DNA of 64,000 nucleotides from Bosea sp. NBC_00550 (lineage in GTDB: Bacteria; Pseudomonadota; Alphaproteobacteria; Rhizobiales; Beijerinckiaceae): the NCBI RefSeq assembly GCF_026020075.1, contig NZ_CP102772.1, positions 3,198,501 to 3,262,500 on the forward strand, given 5' to 3'. The notes beneath the pieces are model-generated. The model saw only the letters and a program-made list of their open reading frames with translations, made no database searches and was not told the origin of the DNA. This document shows positions 38,402 to 48,194 of this stretch, piece by piece. How positions within the stretch are numbered: position 1 is the stretch's first letter; each line of letters opens with the position of its first letter. Made by a program: the position numbers and the translations under genes.

Positions 38402-39517
38402 TCAGCGCGGCTGCGATTTGAGATAGTCGCTGAGCCGCTCGAGCCCGGCCGAGAGATGCTCGCCCGGCGCGCCGATCCCGATGCGGATATAGCCGTCGAG
38501 GCCGTAGACGTCGCCCGGCAGCAGCATGATGCCGCGCTCCTCGCGCAGTCGATGCACCAGCTCCGTCGAGTTCATCGAGTGGCTGTACTTGATGAAGGCC
38601 ATGCCGCCCGCCTTGGGCGGCACGAAGGAGAAGAACTCCTCGTTCGCCTTCACCCAGCTCGTGAGCAATGCGAGGTTTTCCCGGAGGATGGTCTTGCTCC
38701 GCTGCAGGATCTCGGCCCGCTTGGCCGGCTGGACGACGATACGCGCGATCTGCTCGCTCAGCGCGCTGGTCGTGATCGAGGTGTAGTCCTTGTTCTGCCA
38801 GGCCGTGTAGATATCCGCGGCAGGCCCGACCAGCCAGCCGATGCGCAGGCCCGGCAGCGCCATGGCCTTGGAGAGCCCGCTGGTGATGATCGCCTTCTCG
38901 TAGAGATCGGCGAAGCTCGGGGGCTCATCGACCTCGAGCTCGGCGCCCTTGTAGACCTCGTCGGCATGCAGGTAGCAGCCCTGCGCCCGGGCGATCTCGA
39001 CGAGCGCGTCCATCGTCTCGCGCGAGAGCAGGCTGCCGGTCGGATTGTTGGGATTGCAGATCGTCATCAGCTTGGTGCGCGGCGTGATCGCCTTTCGAAC
39101 CTCGTCCAGATCGGGCGTCCAGCCCAGCTCTTCGCGCAGCTTCACTTCCTTCACGGTGGCGCCGATCGCACGCGCCCAACCCCAGATCTGCAGGTAGTTC
39201 GGCGCGAAGACGATGATCTCGTCGCCGGGCTCGATCAGCGACATCACCATCAGGAAATTGGCTTCGGCCGAACCGTTGGTGACGATCACCTCGTCGGAGC
39301 TGCGGTTGCGGTAGAGCTTGGCGATGTCCTCGCGCAATTCGACCGCGCCGTTCGTCCAGCCATAGCCGAGCTCGACATCCATGAGCGTCGCGCGCTGCTC
39401 GGCGCTGAGCAATTCGTTGAGCGAATAGGGATGGACGCCGCTATCCGAGAGGTTGAACTCCACGGTGTTCTCGTAGAGCGACTGGATACGCTCCAGGCTG
39501 AATTCTTCGATCTTCAT
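38402..39517 (-). CDS. PLP-dependent aminotransferase class I/II, paralog 2
   Basis: A 371-residue enzyme similar throughout to the one at 35592. Start 39517 ([12 protein letters not shown]) by comparison; MGS just upstream at 39526 is an alternative. [10 protein letters not shown] and PLP lysine in [17 protein letters not shown] are intact. It lies 18 bases upstream of the DauR-like gene, so aminotransferase, regulator and cyclodeaminase form one operon. It is divergent from argH. Confidence 0.9.
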   Translation of the reverse strand: MKIEEFSLERIQSLYENTVEFNLSDSGVHPYSLNELLSAEQRATLMDVELGYGWTNGAVELREDIAKLYRNRSSDEVIVTNGSAEANFLMVMSLIEPGDEIIVFAPNYLQIWGWARAIGATVKEVKLREELGWTPDLDEVRKAITPRTKLMTICNPNNPTGSLLSRETMDALVEIARAQGCYLHADEVYKGAELEVDEPPSFADLYEKAIITSGLSKAMALPGLRIGWLVGPAADIYTAWQNKDYTSITTSALSEQIARIVVQPAKRAEILQRSKTILRENLALLTSWVKANEEFFSFVPPKAGGMAFIKYSHSMNSTELVHRLREERGIMLLPGDVYGLDGYIRIGIGAPGEHLSAGLERLSDYLKSQPR

Positions 39518-39590
39518 GCTGCCCATCCCGTGGCGGCCCGGCCGGCCGCAGCTCTCATGCGAGTATGATGGGCGTGATTTGGACGTCAAG

Positions 39591-39602
39591 GTCAATTTTG
39601 GA
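39591..39602 (-). promoter_or_regulatory. shared promoter box TCCAAAATTGAC, copy 2
   Basis: Minus-strand TCCAAAATTGAC, preceded by TTGGA eight bases away and followed by CTTGAC. It is the same arrangement as at 35492-35503, 74 bases before the paralog 2 start, in the region divergent to argH. Confidence 0.6.
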
Positions 39603-39671
39603 ATTTACAGTCCAATCTCCGATTGCTATCCCTGCATGGCCTCGTCACAGCTGCTCCCGGAGAGCCTCATC

Positions 39672-41084
39672 ATGTCCGACCAGACCCCCGGCGCCAACAA
39701 GATGTGGGGCGGGCGCTTCACCTCCGCCCCGGCCGAGGTGATGCGGCGGATCAACCCCTCGATCGGCTTCGACTACCGGCTCTACCGGCAGGACATCGCC
39801 GCATCCAAAACCCATGCCGCGATGCTGGCCCGCCAAGGCATCATCGCGAGCGCCGACAACGAGCTCATCCAGGCCGGGCTCGACCAGATCCGCGGCGAGA
39901 TCGACCGCGGCGAGCTGAAATTCAGCATCGACCTGGAGGACATCCACATGAATGTGGAGGCACGCCTCAAGGAGATCATCGGCGAGCCGGCCGGGCGCCT
40001 GCACACCGCGCGCAGCCGCAACGACCAGGCCGTCACCGATGTCCGTCTCTGGATGCGCGACGCTATCGACGGGCTCGACGGTGCGGTCCAGGAGCTTCAG
40101 CGCGCGCTGATCGAGCGGGCGAGCGAGCATGCCGAGACGATCATGCCCGGCTTTACCCACATGCAGGTCGCTCAGCCCGTGACCTTCGGCCACCATTTGA
40201 TGGCCTATGTCGAGATGTTCGGCCGTGATCGCGAGCGGCTAGCCGGCGCGCGCGAACGCACCAACGTCTCCCCGCTCGGCGCCGCCGCGCTGGCAGGAAC
40301 CGCCTTCCCGATCGACCGGCAGTTCACGGCAGCTGAGCTCGGCTTCGCCCGGCCGACCGAGAACTCGATGGATTCGGTCGGCTCGCGCGACCACATCTGC
40401 GAATTGCTGTTCTGCTGCTCGATGCTGGCCGTCCATCTCTCGCGCATCGCCGAGGAGATCACGCTCTGGTGCAGCGACGGCTTCCGCTTCATTGCGCTGT
40501 CGGACGCCTTCACTACCGGCTCCTCGATTATGCCGCAGAAGCGCAACCCCGATGCCGCCGAGCTGGTGCGCGGCAAGACGGGCCGCGTCGTCGGCTCGCT
40601 CACCGCCCTACTGATGACGGTGAAAGGCCTGCCGATGACCTTCATGAAGGACATGCAGGAGGACAAGGAGCCGATGTTCGATGCACTCGAAACCGTCGAG
40701 CTCTGCGTCGGCGCGACCATCGGCATGGTCCGCGACCTGACGGTGCGGCCCGAGAACATGCGCGCCTTCCTCGATCGCGGTTTCCCGACCGCGACCGACC
40801 TCGCCGACTGGCTTGTGCGGGAGGTCGGCATGCCCTTCCGCGATGCCCATCACGTCACCGCCCGTATCGTAGCGCTCGCCGAAGCCAAGGGCTGCACCCT
40901 GCAGGCGCTCGACCTCGACGCCATGCGCTCGGTCGATCCGCGCATCAGCGCCGCGGTCTTTGAGGTGCTGGCGCCGGAGCATTCGGTCCGCAGCCGCCGC
41001 AGCTATGGCGGCACCGCGCCGGATACCGTGCGCGAAGCGATCGAGCGAGCGAAGCAGCGCTGGCTGACGGACGACGATCGGTGA
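39672..41084 (+). CDS. argH: argininosuccinate lyase
   Basis: Splits argininosuccinate to arginine and fumarate. Start 39672 ([16 protein letters not shown]) gives 470 residues, normal length; MASSQL 36 bases earlier is possible. Signature [20 protein letters not shown] with the catalytic Ser, HTARSRNDQ, and [12 protein letters not shown] are canonical, so I read it as true ArgH rather than a catabolic relative. Confidence 0.95.
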   Translation: MSDQTPGANKMWGGRFTSAPAEVMRRINPSIGFDYRLYRQDIAASKTHAAMLARQGIIASADNELIQAGLDQIRGEIDRGELKFSIDLEDIHMNVEARLKEIIGEPAGRLHTARSRNDQAVTDVRLWMRDAIDGLDGAVQELQRALIERASEHAETIMPGFTHMQVAQPVTFGHHLMAYVEMFGRDRERLAGARERTNVSPLGAAALAGTAFPIDRQFTAAELGFARPTENSMDSVGSRDHICELLFCCSMLAVHLSRIAEEITLWCSDGFRFIALSDAFTTGSSIMPQKRNPDAAELVRGKTGRVVGSLTALLMTVKGLPMTFMKDMQEDKEPMFDALETVELCVGATIGMVRDLTVRPENMRAFLDRGFPTATDLADWLVREVGMPFRDAHHVTARIVALAEAKGCTLQALDLDAMRSVDPRISAAVFEVLAPEHSVRSRRSYGGTAPDTVREAIERAKQRWLTDDDR

Positions 41085-41152
41085 GCACGATCGAAGACGC
41101 GGTCGCGCCGCCGCCTTGACTGAAGAAAATCGCGGCCGCAATGGCAGAAGCA

Positions 41153-41270
41153 ATCCTCCTCGCGGAGGATATCGTCGCCGGTCCTTTCGCTGATAACGCG
41201 ACGTCGGTCAGGCCGACGTGAACGGTTCGACGCATCCCCCGGCAGGCCAATGGGCTCGTCAAGGGGGACG
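41153..41270 (+). promoter_or_regulatory. hairpin-rich leader of the fusion gene
   Basis: Three successive hairpins precede the start at 41286: ATCCTCC/GGAGGAT with loop TCGC (41153-41170), ACGTCGG/CCGACGT with loop TCAGG (41201-41219), and TCCCCC/GGGGGA around 22 bases (41235-41268). The last ends 17 bases before the ATG and could mask or free the ribosome site. It is a candidate cis-regulatory RNA with no recognised family. Confidence 0.4.
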
Positions 41271-41285
41271 GCTGGGAGATTTGAG

Positions 41286-44200
41286 ATGAAGCATGACTGG
41301 TTGCGCGACATCGCGAATGATTTCGGTGTCGTCGGCGCTCTCCGACAGCTCGGTGGCGAATACGATCTCAACTTCCGTGGCCGGACCGCGCAGGGTGACG
41401 TGATCGTCAAGGCGATGCGTCCCAGCGGCGAGCCCGCGCTCGTCGACCAGCAATGCGCAGCGATCAGCCACGCGCTCGCCGCCGATCCGACGCTGCCGCT
41501 GCCACGGCTCCTGCCGGCCGAAGGCAAACGCTTCTGGCAGAACGTCGCGGACACTGAGGGCCGCCAGCGCATGGTCTGGGTCCAGCGCGCCTTCGAGGGT
41601 ATCCCGATGGGCGAAGCCGGGCCGCAGCCGCCCGCCGTCCTCTCCGAGTTCGGCGCGCTGACCGCGCGGCTCGATCTCGCCTTGCGCGATTTCAAGGTCA
41701 CGGCTTCGCCCGATGCGGCGAAATGGGACCTGACCCAGGCGGGCTGGATCAAGCCGCATCTCGATGTGCTCGAAGGCCCACGTCGCGCGCTCGTCGCGGC
41801 GATCGTCGCCGCCTACGAGGCCTTGCAGCCTGCTCTCGACCAGTTGCCTCGGCAGACCCTCCACAACGACCTCAACGACTTCAACATCCTCGTCCAGCCA
41901 CGCCTCGGCGAGCCCACGCGCATCAGCGGCCTGATCGATTTCGGCGACATGACCACCGGCCCGCGCGTCTGCGAGATCGCCATCGCCGCCGCCTATGCCA
42001 TCCTCGACCACGAAACACCGGAAGCGGCGCTCGCCGCCTTCGTCGCCGGCTATCACTCCGTCTCAGCCCTGAGCGCCGAGGAGATCGGGCTGATCTGGCC
42101 GCTCGTCCGGATGCGGCTGGCCGTCAGCGTCGTCAATTCGACGATCGAGGCCAGGGGCCGCCCGGACGATCCCTATGTCACGATCTCGCAGGCGCCGGCC
42201 TGGCGGCTGCTGGAGAATCCGGCCATCGACGGCGAGTTGATGGGTGCTCGCCTGCGCAATGCCTGCGGCCTGCCGGTCACCGACGCAGCCGGCCGCATCG
42301 CAAGCTGGATCGCCGGACAGCGCGGCAGCTTCGCGCCTGTGCTCGGCCGCGCGCTCGACGGCCTGGCGGTCGGCTCGCTCGCCGTCGCCGAGGCCACGGT
42401 TCCGCAGAACCCGTTCAGCATGCGTGCTGACGAGGCCCGGAACCTCGGGGCGGCCATCGGCATCGCCTCCGAATGGTGGCTCGGCCAATATGGCGAGCCG
42501 CGGCTGGTCTATACCGACAAGGCCTTCCGCAAGGGTCGCTGGCTCGCTTCGAACCGCCGCACCATCCATATGGCCATCGATGTCTTCGCGCCGGCCGGCG
42601 AACCGGTCCGCGCACCGCTCGCCGGCCGCGTCGCGCTGACCGAGAACCGCAAAGGCCATCTCGACTATGGCGGCGTCGTCATCCTCGAGCATCGCACGCC
42701 CGAGGGCGACGTCTTCCACACGCTCTACGGCCACCTCGCCGCCGATGGCGCCGCGAAGCTGAAGCAAGGCCAGCAGATCGCGGCGGGCGAGGCCTTCGCC
42801 ACACTCGGCCCGGCCGAGGAGAATGGCGGCTGGGAGCCGCATCTGCATTTCCAGCTCGCGCTGACGCTCGACGGCATGGGCCATGACTGGCCGGGCGTCG
42901 CCGATCCCGACGATTGGGCGCTGTGGCAGTCGATCTGCCCGAACCCCGCCGCACTGCTCAACCTGCCCGACGAAGTCGTCGCCTACCGCGCAATCGACGA
43001 GGCCGCACTGCTCGCCGAGCGCAGGGCCCGCTTCGGCGCCAACCTCAAGCTCAGCTACAGCAGGCCGATCACCTTCCTGCGCGGCTGGCGCCACCATCTC
43101 TTCGACGCGATGGGCCGGCCCTATCTCGACGCCTACAACAACGTGCCGCATGTCGGGCATGCCCATCCGCGCATCCGCAAGGTGGCGATGGACCAGCTCG
43201 CGCGGATGAACTCCAACACGCGTTATCTGCATCCCGCGCCGATGGCGCTGGCCGAGCGCCTCACCGCGAAGCTGCCTGGGGAGTTGGAAATCTGCTTCTT
43301 CGTCAATTCCGGCTCGGAGGCCAACGAGCTCGCGCTGCGCCTCGCCCGCGCCGCCAGCGGCGGCTACGACATCGTCACGCCCGATCACGGCTATCACGGC
43401 AACACCACCGGCGCGATCGACATCTCCGCCTACAAGTTCAACAAACCGAATATGGGCGGCCGCAAGCCCTGGGTACAGCTCGTCGACGTCGCCGACGACT
43501 ATCGCGGCCGCTTCCGCCGCGACGATCCCAGCCGGGCGCTGCACTATGCGCAGCAGGTCGACGGCGCGCTCAAGGCCATCGCGGAGCGCGGGGGCAAGGT
43601 CGCCGGCTTCATCGCCGAGACCTTCCCGAGCGTCGGCGGCCAGATCATCCCGCCGCCCGGCTATCTCGCCGCGGTCTACGAGCGCATCCGCGCCGCCGGC
43701 GGCATCTGCATCGCCGACGAGGTCCAGACCGGGCTTGGCCGCCTCGGCGACTATTATTTCGGCTTCGAGCAGCAGGCCGTGCGGCCGGACATCGTCGTGC
43801 TCGGCAAGCCGCTCGGCAACGGCCACCCGATCGGCGCGGTGATCACTACCCGCGCCATCGCCGAGCGCTTCGCCGAGGGGCCGGAGTATTTCTCGACCTT
43901 CGGCGGCTCGAACCTCTCCTGCCGTATCGCCTCGGAAGTCCTCGATATCGTCGAGGATGACGGGCTCTCGGCCAATGCCAAGGCGATGGGCGACAAGCTG
44001 CTCGCCGGCATGCGCGAGCTCGCCGAGCAGTACCCTTGCGTCGGCGACGTCCGCGGCATCGGCCTCTTCCTCGGATTGGAGCTGGTCACGGATCGCGAGA
44101 CGCTGGAGCCCGCAACCGATGCGGCCGCCCATGTCATGAACCGCCTGCGCGACATGCGCATCCTGGTAGGGCGCGAGGGCCCGGCCGACAACATCCTCAA

Positions 44201-44294
44201 GATCCGCCCGCCGCTGACGGTCGAAGCCGATGATGTCGACATGATCCTCGACCGGCTGAATATCTGCCTGCGCGAGGTCGAGGCCGCGCGCTAA
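41286..44294 (+). CDS. kinase / M23 peptidase-like / class III aminotransferase fusion
   Basis: A 1002-residue three-domain protein, start MKHDWLRDIANDF. Residues ~20-300 form an APH/hydroxylysine-kinase-like phosphotransferase with HNDLNDFN (193-200) and IDFGD (217-221). Residues ~400-545 form an M23 (LytM) domain with metal ligands H428-x3-D432 and H519-x-H521 plus YGHL (481-484), all intact. Residues ~575-1002 form a class III PLP enzyme with DEVQTG (811-816) and PLP lysine K841 in LGKPLGNGHP, the motif seen in phospho-lyases of the AGXT2L type. A kinase that phosphorylates an amino-alcohol followed by a phospho-lyase is the likely pathway; the M23 role is unclear. Confidence 0.9.
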   Translation: MKHDWLRDIANDFGVVGALRQLGGEYDLNFRGRTAQGDVIVKAMRPSGEPALVDQQCAAISHALAADPTLPLPRLLPAEGKRFWQNVADTEGRQRMVWVQRAFEGIPMGEAGPQPPAVLSEFGALTARLDLALRDFKVTASPDAAKWDLTQAGWIKPHLDVLEGPRRALVAAIVAAYEALQPALDQLPRQTLHNDLNDFNILVQPRLGEPTRISGLIDFGDMTTGPRVCEIAIAAAYAILDHETPEAALAAFVAGYHSVSALSAEEIGLIWPLVRMRLAVSVVNSTIEARGRPDDPYVTISQAPAWRLLENPAIDGELMGARLRNACGLPVTDAAGRIASWIAGQRGSFAPVLGRALDGLAVGSLAVAEATVPQNPFSMRADEARNLGAAIGIASEWWLGQYGEPRLVYTDKAFRKGRWLASNRRTIHMAIDVFAPAGEPVRAPLAGRVALTENRKGHLDYGGVVILEHRTPEGDVFHTLYGHLAADGAAKLKQGQQIAAGEAFATLGPAEENGGWEPHLHFQLALTLDGMGHDWPGVADPDDWALWQSICPNPAALLNLPDEVVAYRAIDEAALLAERRARFGANLKLSYSRPITFLRGWRHHLFDAMGRPYLDAYNNVPHVGHAHPRIRKVAMDQLARMNSNTRYLHPAPMALAERLTAKLPGELEICFFVNSGSEANELALRLARAASGGYDIVTPDHGYHGNTTGAIDISAYKFNKPNMGGRKPWVQLVDVADDYRGRFRRDDPSRALHYAQQVDGALKAIAERGGKVAGFIAETFPSVGGQIIPPPGYLAAVYERIRAAGGICIADEVQTGLGRLGDYYFGFEQQAVRPDIVVLGKPLGNGHPIGAVITTRAIAERFAEGPEYFSTFGGSNLSCRIASEVLDIVEDDGLSANAKAMGDKLLAGMRELAEQYPCVGDVRGIGLFLGLELVTDRETLEPATDAAAHVMNRLRDMRILVGREGPADNILKIRPPLTVEADDVDMILDRLNICLREVEAAR

Positions 44295-44312
44295 GAGACA
44301 CAGCCGCCGGTC

Positions 44313-44630
44313 TCAGCCCTCCCGGAGGCTGCGGCCGCGATGCGGCGGGGGCGGCAGGAAGTCGAGCTTTTCCTCGATCACGGCGCCGTCCTCAGAGACG
44401 ATGGCGAACCAGCGGCGGTTGCCGCAATGCACGGAGAGCCGCCAACGGCCGTGATCCTCGGCCTCGCCGCGCTCGACACGGCTGGTCACGAGGCCGCGGC
44501 GCTGCATGCCCAGCCATTCCGCGGACGACCAGCCGAAGCGGGCAGCGATCCGCTCCGCATCGATCACGAAGGCGCCGCTGGCATCGCGGACGACCGGAAA
44601 ACCGGCCGGGTCAGTTCGCTGTTGCTCCAT
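44313..44630 (-). CDS. DUF6522 family protein
   Basis: A 105-residue soluble protein. Start at 44630 ([11 protein letters not shown]) is chosen because GGGGAAG lies upstream; ATG 44645 is an alternative. The pattern FVIDAERIAARFGWS, RRGLVTSRVERGEAEDHGRW and RRWFAIVSEDGAVI fits DUF6522 as I know it. Function is unknown. It overlaps the end of the AGE gene by 20 bases and is the last gene of the leftward operon. Confidence 0.7.
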   Translation of the reverse strand: MEQQRTDPAGFPVVRDASGAFVIDAERIAARFGWSSAEWLGMQRRGLVTSRVERGEAEDHGRWRLSVHCGNRRWFAIVSEDGAVIEEKLDFLPPPPHRGRSLREG

Positions 44631-45804
44631 CGCCGACTTCCCCATGCGAAGCCGGATGCGGCGGCATGACCCGCAGCGTCTCGGCCAGACACAGGAAGAG
44701 ATGGTAGAGGACGCGGCTCGGCAGCGATACCGGCAACGGCTGGCCGGCACGGTCGAGCTGGTTGTGCCAGAGCCCGGTCCGCAGATCGATGAAGTGGCGG
44801 AACATCAGCTCGACATGGCGCGGCAGGCTCGCCGCAGCGTCCTCGTCCGCAACGAATTCGACGCGGGCACCGAGCGCCTTGATGAATTCCGTCTGCGGCC
44901 AGAGCAGCTTCGTCGGCGCGACGATCCTACCCTCGGGGCCCACACCATCCAGCACCAGCGGCGGATAGGCGGGGTCGCGATCGAGGCCCTGCGCGAGCCC
45001 GAAACGATAAAGCCCTTCCGCGAGCGCGGGCGCCTTCTCCCAGCCGGTCAGCCGATGGTGATGATGCAGCAGCCAGACCCATTCGAATTGGTGACCGGGC
45101 TCGCGCAGCCGCCCCGGATCGCCCGCGACGGGCTGCCAGTCCGTGCCGAAGAACTCGCCGAGCGTGCCATTACTGTCGATGAAGCGCTCGGCCGCGAGCT
45201 GGACGATGCCGTTGGCCGCGTCGAACCAGCGCTGATTGCCCGTCGCTTCCGCCAGGGCGTGGAAGGCTTCGAGCAAGTGCATATGCGGGTTCTGGCGGCG
45301 CGGCAGCGCGCCGAGATCATCCTCCGCATAGCCGCCGAGCGGAGCGGCGAGCTCGCTTTCGATCAGGTCCATCGTCGCCCCGGCGAGGCGCAGCGCAGCC
45401 GCGTCTCCGGTGGCCCGGTGATAATGCGCGCAGGCGAAGAACACGAAGGCGAGATCGTACAGATCGCGGCGCGGTACGCTTACGGCTCCGTCGGGCCGGA
45501 AACGTTTCGGCACGTAACCATTGGCCTCATGCGCCTTCAGCAAGAGCGCGAAGCCGTGCTGCGCGGCCTCCAGCGCCGCTTTGTCTCCGCTCAGCCGGGC
45601 AGCATGGCTGAAGGTGTAGACCAGCCGCGCCGTCGTCAGCGCGCTGCGATCCGGTGCCGCAACGGGTTGTCCGTCCGGCGTGAACTCCTCGATGAAGCCG
45701 CCGGCCTTGCGATCAACCGAACGTTCGATCCAGGCCGGAATCAGCGTTCCATGGGTCCAGCGCTGCAGGCCGGCAGGCGACAGATCGCGCATGGGCTGGC
45801 TCAA
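44611..45804 (-). CDS. AGE family epimerase/isomerase
   Basis: A 397-residue (alpha/alpha)6-barrel enzyme of the N-acylglucosamine 2-epimerase / aldose-ketose isomerase family. Active-site type motifs [23 protein letters not shown] and [10 protein letters not shown] are present. It acts on a free sugar or sugar derivative. It overlaps the ABC ATPase gene by 4 bases, which ties it to the transporter. Confidence 0.88.
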   Translation of the reverse strand: MSQPMRDLSPAGLQRWTHGTLIPAWIERSVDRKAGGFIEEFTPDGQPVAAPDRSALTTARLVYTFSHAARLSGDKAALEAAQHGFALLLKAHEANGYVPKRFRPDGAVSVPRRDLYDLAFVFFACAHYHRATGDAAALRLAGATMDLIESELAAPLGGYAEDDLGALPRRQNPHMHLLEAFHALAEATGNQRWFDAANGIVQLAAERFIDSNGTLGEFFGTDWQPVAGDPGRLREPGHQFEWVWLLHHHHRLTGWEKAPALAEGLYRFGLAQGLDRDPAYPPLVLDGVGPEGRIVAPTKLLWPQTEFIKALGARVEFVADEDAAASLPRHVELMFRHFIDLRTGLWHNQLDRAGQPLPVSLPSRVLYHLFLCLAETLRVMPPHPASHGEVGDGATAN

Positions 45805-46583
45805 TGCGCCTGCGCGTGCAGAATCTGGCCGAGGAACTTGCGGGTCCGCTCGCTCTGCGGCGCCGAGAAGAACTGCTCGGGCGGCGCGACCTCGACGATC
45901 TCGCCGGCATCCATGAAGATCACCCGGTCGGCCACCTTGCGGGCGAAGCCCATCTCATGGGTGACGCAGATCATGGTCATGCCGCTCTCCGCGAGCTCCA
46001 CCATGGTGTCGAGCACTTCACTGACCATTTCGGGATCGAGCGCCGAGGTCGGCTCGTCGAACAGCATGATCTTCGGGTTCATACAGAGCGAACGCGCGAT
46101 CGCGACGCGCTGCTGCTGCCCGCCCGAGAGCTGGACCGGGTATTTGTGCGCCTGCTCGGGGATATGGACGCGTTCCAGGATCTTGCGGGCGTTCGCCTCG
46201 GCCTCCGCCTTGGCAATGCCGCGCACCTTCATCGGCGCGAGCGTGCAGTTTTCCAGCGCCGTCAGATGCGGAAACAGGTTGAAGCTCTGGAACACCATGC
46301 CGATCTCGCGGCGGATATCTTCGATGCCCTTGAGCTTGGCATGGACGGTCGTGCCGTCGATGACGATCTCGCCCTTCTGGTGCTCTTCGAGCTGGTTGAG
46401 GCAGCGGATCAGCGTCGATTTGCCGGAGCCGGAGGGGCCGCAGACGACGATGCGTTCGCCACGCGACACGGTCAGGTCGATATCGCGCAGAACGTGGAAG
46501 TCGCCATAGAACTTGTCGACCTTGCGCATCTCGATCATCACGTCGCCGATCTCATGGTCGGCGGAAGGGGCGGTCGCGGACAT
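45801..46583 (-). CDS. polar amino-acid-type ABC transporter ATP-binding protein
   Basis: A 260-residue ATPase. Walker [14 protein letters not shown], signature [15 protein letters not shown], Walker [15 protein letters not shown] and H-loop VTHEMGFA are all canonical for the PAAT (GlnQ/HisP) family. It pairs with the binding protein and two permeases upstream. Family substrates are amino acids, opines and related small polar compounds. Confidence 0.95.
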   Translation of the reverse strand: MSATAPSADHEIGDVMIEMRKVDKFYGDFHVLRDIDLTVSRGERIVVCGPSGSGKSTLIRCLNQLEEHQKGEIVIDGTTVHAKLKGIEDIRREIGMVFQSFNLFPHLTALENCTLAPMKVRGIAKAEAEANARKILERVHIPEQAHKYPVQLSGGQQQRVAIARSLCMNPKIMLFDEPTSALDPEMVSEVLDTMVELAESGMTMICVTHEMGFARKVADRVIFMDAGEIVEVAPPEQFFSAPQSERTRKFLGQILHAQAH

Positions 46584-46665
46584 CGGGCAAAAACCGTTCT
46601 GGATGGCAGGCTCTCGAAAGCCCTTGGGATGCGCCCGGCCGGGGCCGGGCGCATGTCTTGCAGGA

Positions 46666-47481
46666 TCAGAACTGCGGCATCGCCGGCAGCTTGGTCAGCG
46701 GAATGCCGAACCACTTCTGGTTGATCTTCGAGAGCTCGCCATTGCCCTCGATCTCGGCGATGAACTTGTTGGAGTACTCGGCGAGCGCCGTATCCGACTT
46801 GCGGAAGGCCATGCCGTTCGCCTGCTCGCGAAGCGTGATCTTCGGCTCGATGTTGAGCTGCGGATAGTCCTTGAGAAGCTGGGCGAGGATGGTGTTGCTC
46901 GCGCCCATCGCCTGGACCTGGCCGGAGATCAGCGCCTGCAGCGCGGTCGCATCGTCGTCATAGCGCTTCAGCGGCGTGCCCTGCGGGGCGACGGCGCTGA
47001 TCGCGGTGTCCTGCGTCGAGGCGCGGGCGACGCTGATCGTGACCTGCTTCAGGTCTTCCGGCGTCTTGACGTTCACGCTCTTGGGCGCGAGCACATAGAT
47101 CGTCAGCGTGCTGTAGGGGTTAGAGAACAGCACCTGCTTCTGGCGCTCGGCGGTGATGCCGAAGGTGGCGATCAGCACGTCGACCTTGTTGGTCAGCAGA
47201 TAGGGGATGCGGTTCGGGCCGGTCACCGGCACGAGCTCGAGCTTCACGCCGAGCGACTTGGCGAGCAGCGCTGCGACATCGGCGTCGTAGCCGGCAGGCT
47301 GCTGCTGGGCGTCCGTGCCGCCGAAGGGCGGATAGTCGGTGAGAACGCCGACCATCAGCTTGCCGCGCGCCTTGATCTCTTCGGGCGTGGCGGCGTGAGC
47401 CGGGGCAAGCGAGGCAGCGGCGAGGCCGGCGAAGACCAACGCGCCGAAGCCGCGACGGCAAATCGATTTAAACAGGGACAT
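46666..47481 (-). CDS. ABC transporter substrate-binding protein (SBP_bac_3)
   Basis: A 271-residue periplasmic binding protein. Start at 47481 ([17 protein letters not shown]) gives a signal peptide ending ...LAPAHA-A. Mature motifs [32 protein letters not shown] and [17 protein letters not shown] belong to cluster F amino-acid binders. The chain ligand residues do not identify the substrate. Confidence 0.93.
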   Translation of the reverse strand: MSLFKSICRRGFGALVFAGLAAASLAPAHAATPEEIKARGKLMVGVLTDYPPFGGTDAQQQPAGYDADVAALLAKSLGVKLELVPVTGPNRIPYLLTNKVDVLIATFGITAERQKQVLFSNPYSTLTIYVLAPKSVNVKTPEDLKQVTISVARASTQDTAISAVAPQGTPLKRYDDDATALQALISGQVQAMGASNTILAQLLKDYPQLNIEPKITLREQANGMAFRKSDTALAEYSNKFIAEIEGNGELSKINQKWFGIPLTKLPAMPQF

Positions 47482-47536
47482 GGGACGTTCTCCTCTGAGG
47501 GTAGGCTGGTATTGCATCAACGCGTTCCGAGCAGGC

Positions 47537-48187
47537 TCAGCGCGCGGCGACGAGGAGCTTTTGCTCCATTCTCTTGCTGTAGGCCGAGAGCGGCCGGCAG
47601 ATGATGTAGTAGACCAGCGCGACGAGCGCGAAGATCGTGAAGGGCCGGAAGGTGGCGTTGTTGATGATCTGCGCCGCACGCGTCAGCTCGACGAAGCCGA
47701 TGATCGAGGCGAGCGACGTGCCCTTGATCAGCTGCACCAGGAAGCCGATCGTCGGCGGAATCGCGATCCGGACCGCCTGGGGGGCTATGATCAGCGCCAT
47801 CTTCGGCGCATAGGGCAGGCCGAGCGAAGTCGCCGCCTCCCATTGCCCGCGCGGCACCACCTCGATCGCGCCACGCCAGATCTCGCCGAGGAAGGCGCTG
47901 GCATGGAGCGACAGGCCCAGCGCCGCCGCCGTCCAGGGATCGACCGACCAGCCGAACAGCCCCGGCACGAAGAAGGCGAGGAAGAGCTGCATCAGCAGCG
48001 GCGTGCCCTGGAAGACCTTGATGTAGCCGGCCGAGGCGATCCGCAGCCATTTGAATTCGCCGGTCCGGGCGAGCGCCACCAGCAGGCCGCCCAGCGCCCC
48101 GCCGAGGAAGGCGACGAAGGACAACAGCAGCGTCCAGCGCACCGCCATGAGGATGTAGATGATGTCGGCTTGTCCGAGTACGCGCAT
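47537..48187 (-). CDS. amino-acid-type ABC transporter permease 1
   Basis: A 216-residue HisMQ-type permease with about five membrane helices. The EAA-type loop is EVVPRGQWEAATSLGLPYAPKMALI and IAPQAVRIAIPP. It lies 7 bases after permease 2, and together they form the heteromeric channel. Confidence 0.93.
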   Translation of the reverse strand: MRVLGQADIIYILMAVRWTLLLSFVAFLGGALGGLLVALARTGEFKWLRIASAGYIKVFQGTPLLMQLFLAFFVPGLFGWSVDPWTAAALGLSLHASAFLGEIWRGAIEVVPRGQWEAATSLGLPYAPKMALIIAPQAVRIAIPPTIGFLVQLIKGTSLASIIGFVELTRAAQIINNATFRPFTIFALVALVYYIICRPLSAYSKRMEQKLLVAAR

Positions 48188-48194
48188 CGGGGCC

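Noticed and set aside
39672..41084. ArgH-like gene as a catabolic C-N lyase of the adjacent amino-acid cluster
   Set aside because: The sequence has every canonical argininosuccinate lyase motif and is divergent from the cluster, so an ordinary biosynthetic argH is more likely.
44631..44750. Longer N-terminus for the DUF6522 protein
   Set aside because: The extension is Cys/Arg-rich reading of the overlapping AGE gene and lacks a ribosome site; the DUF6522 pattern starts after 44630.
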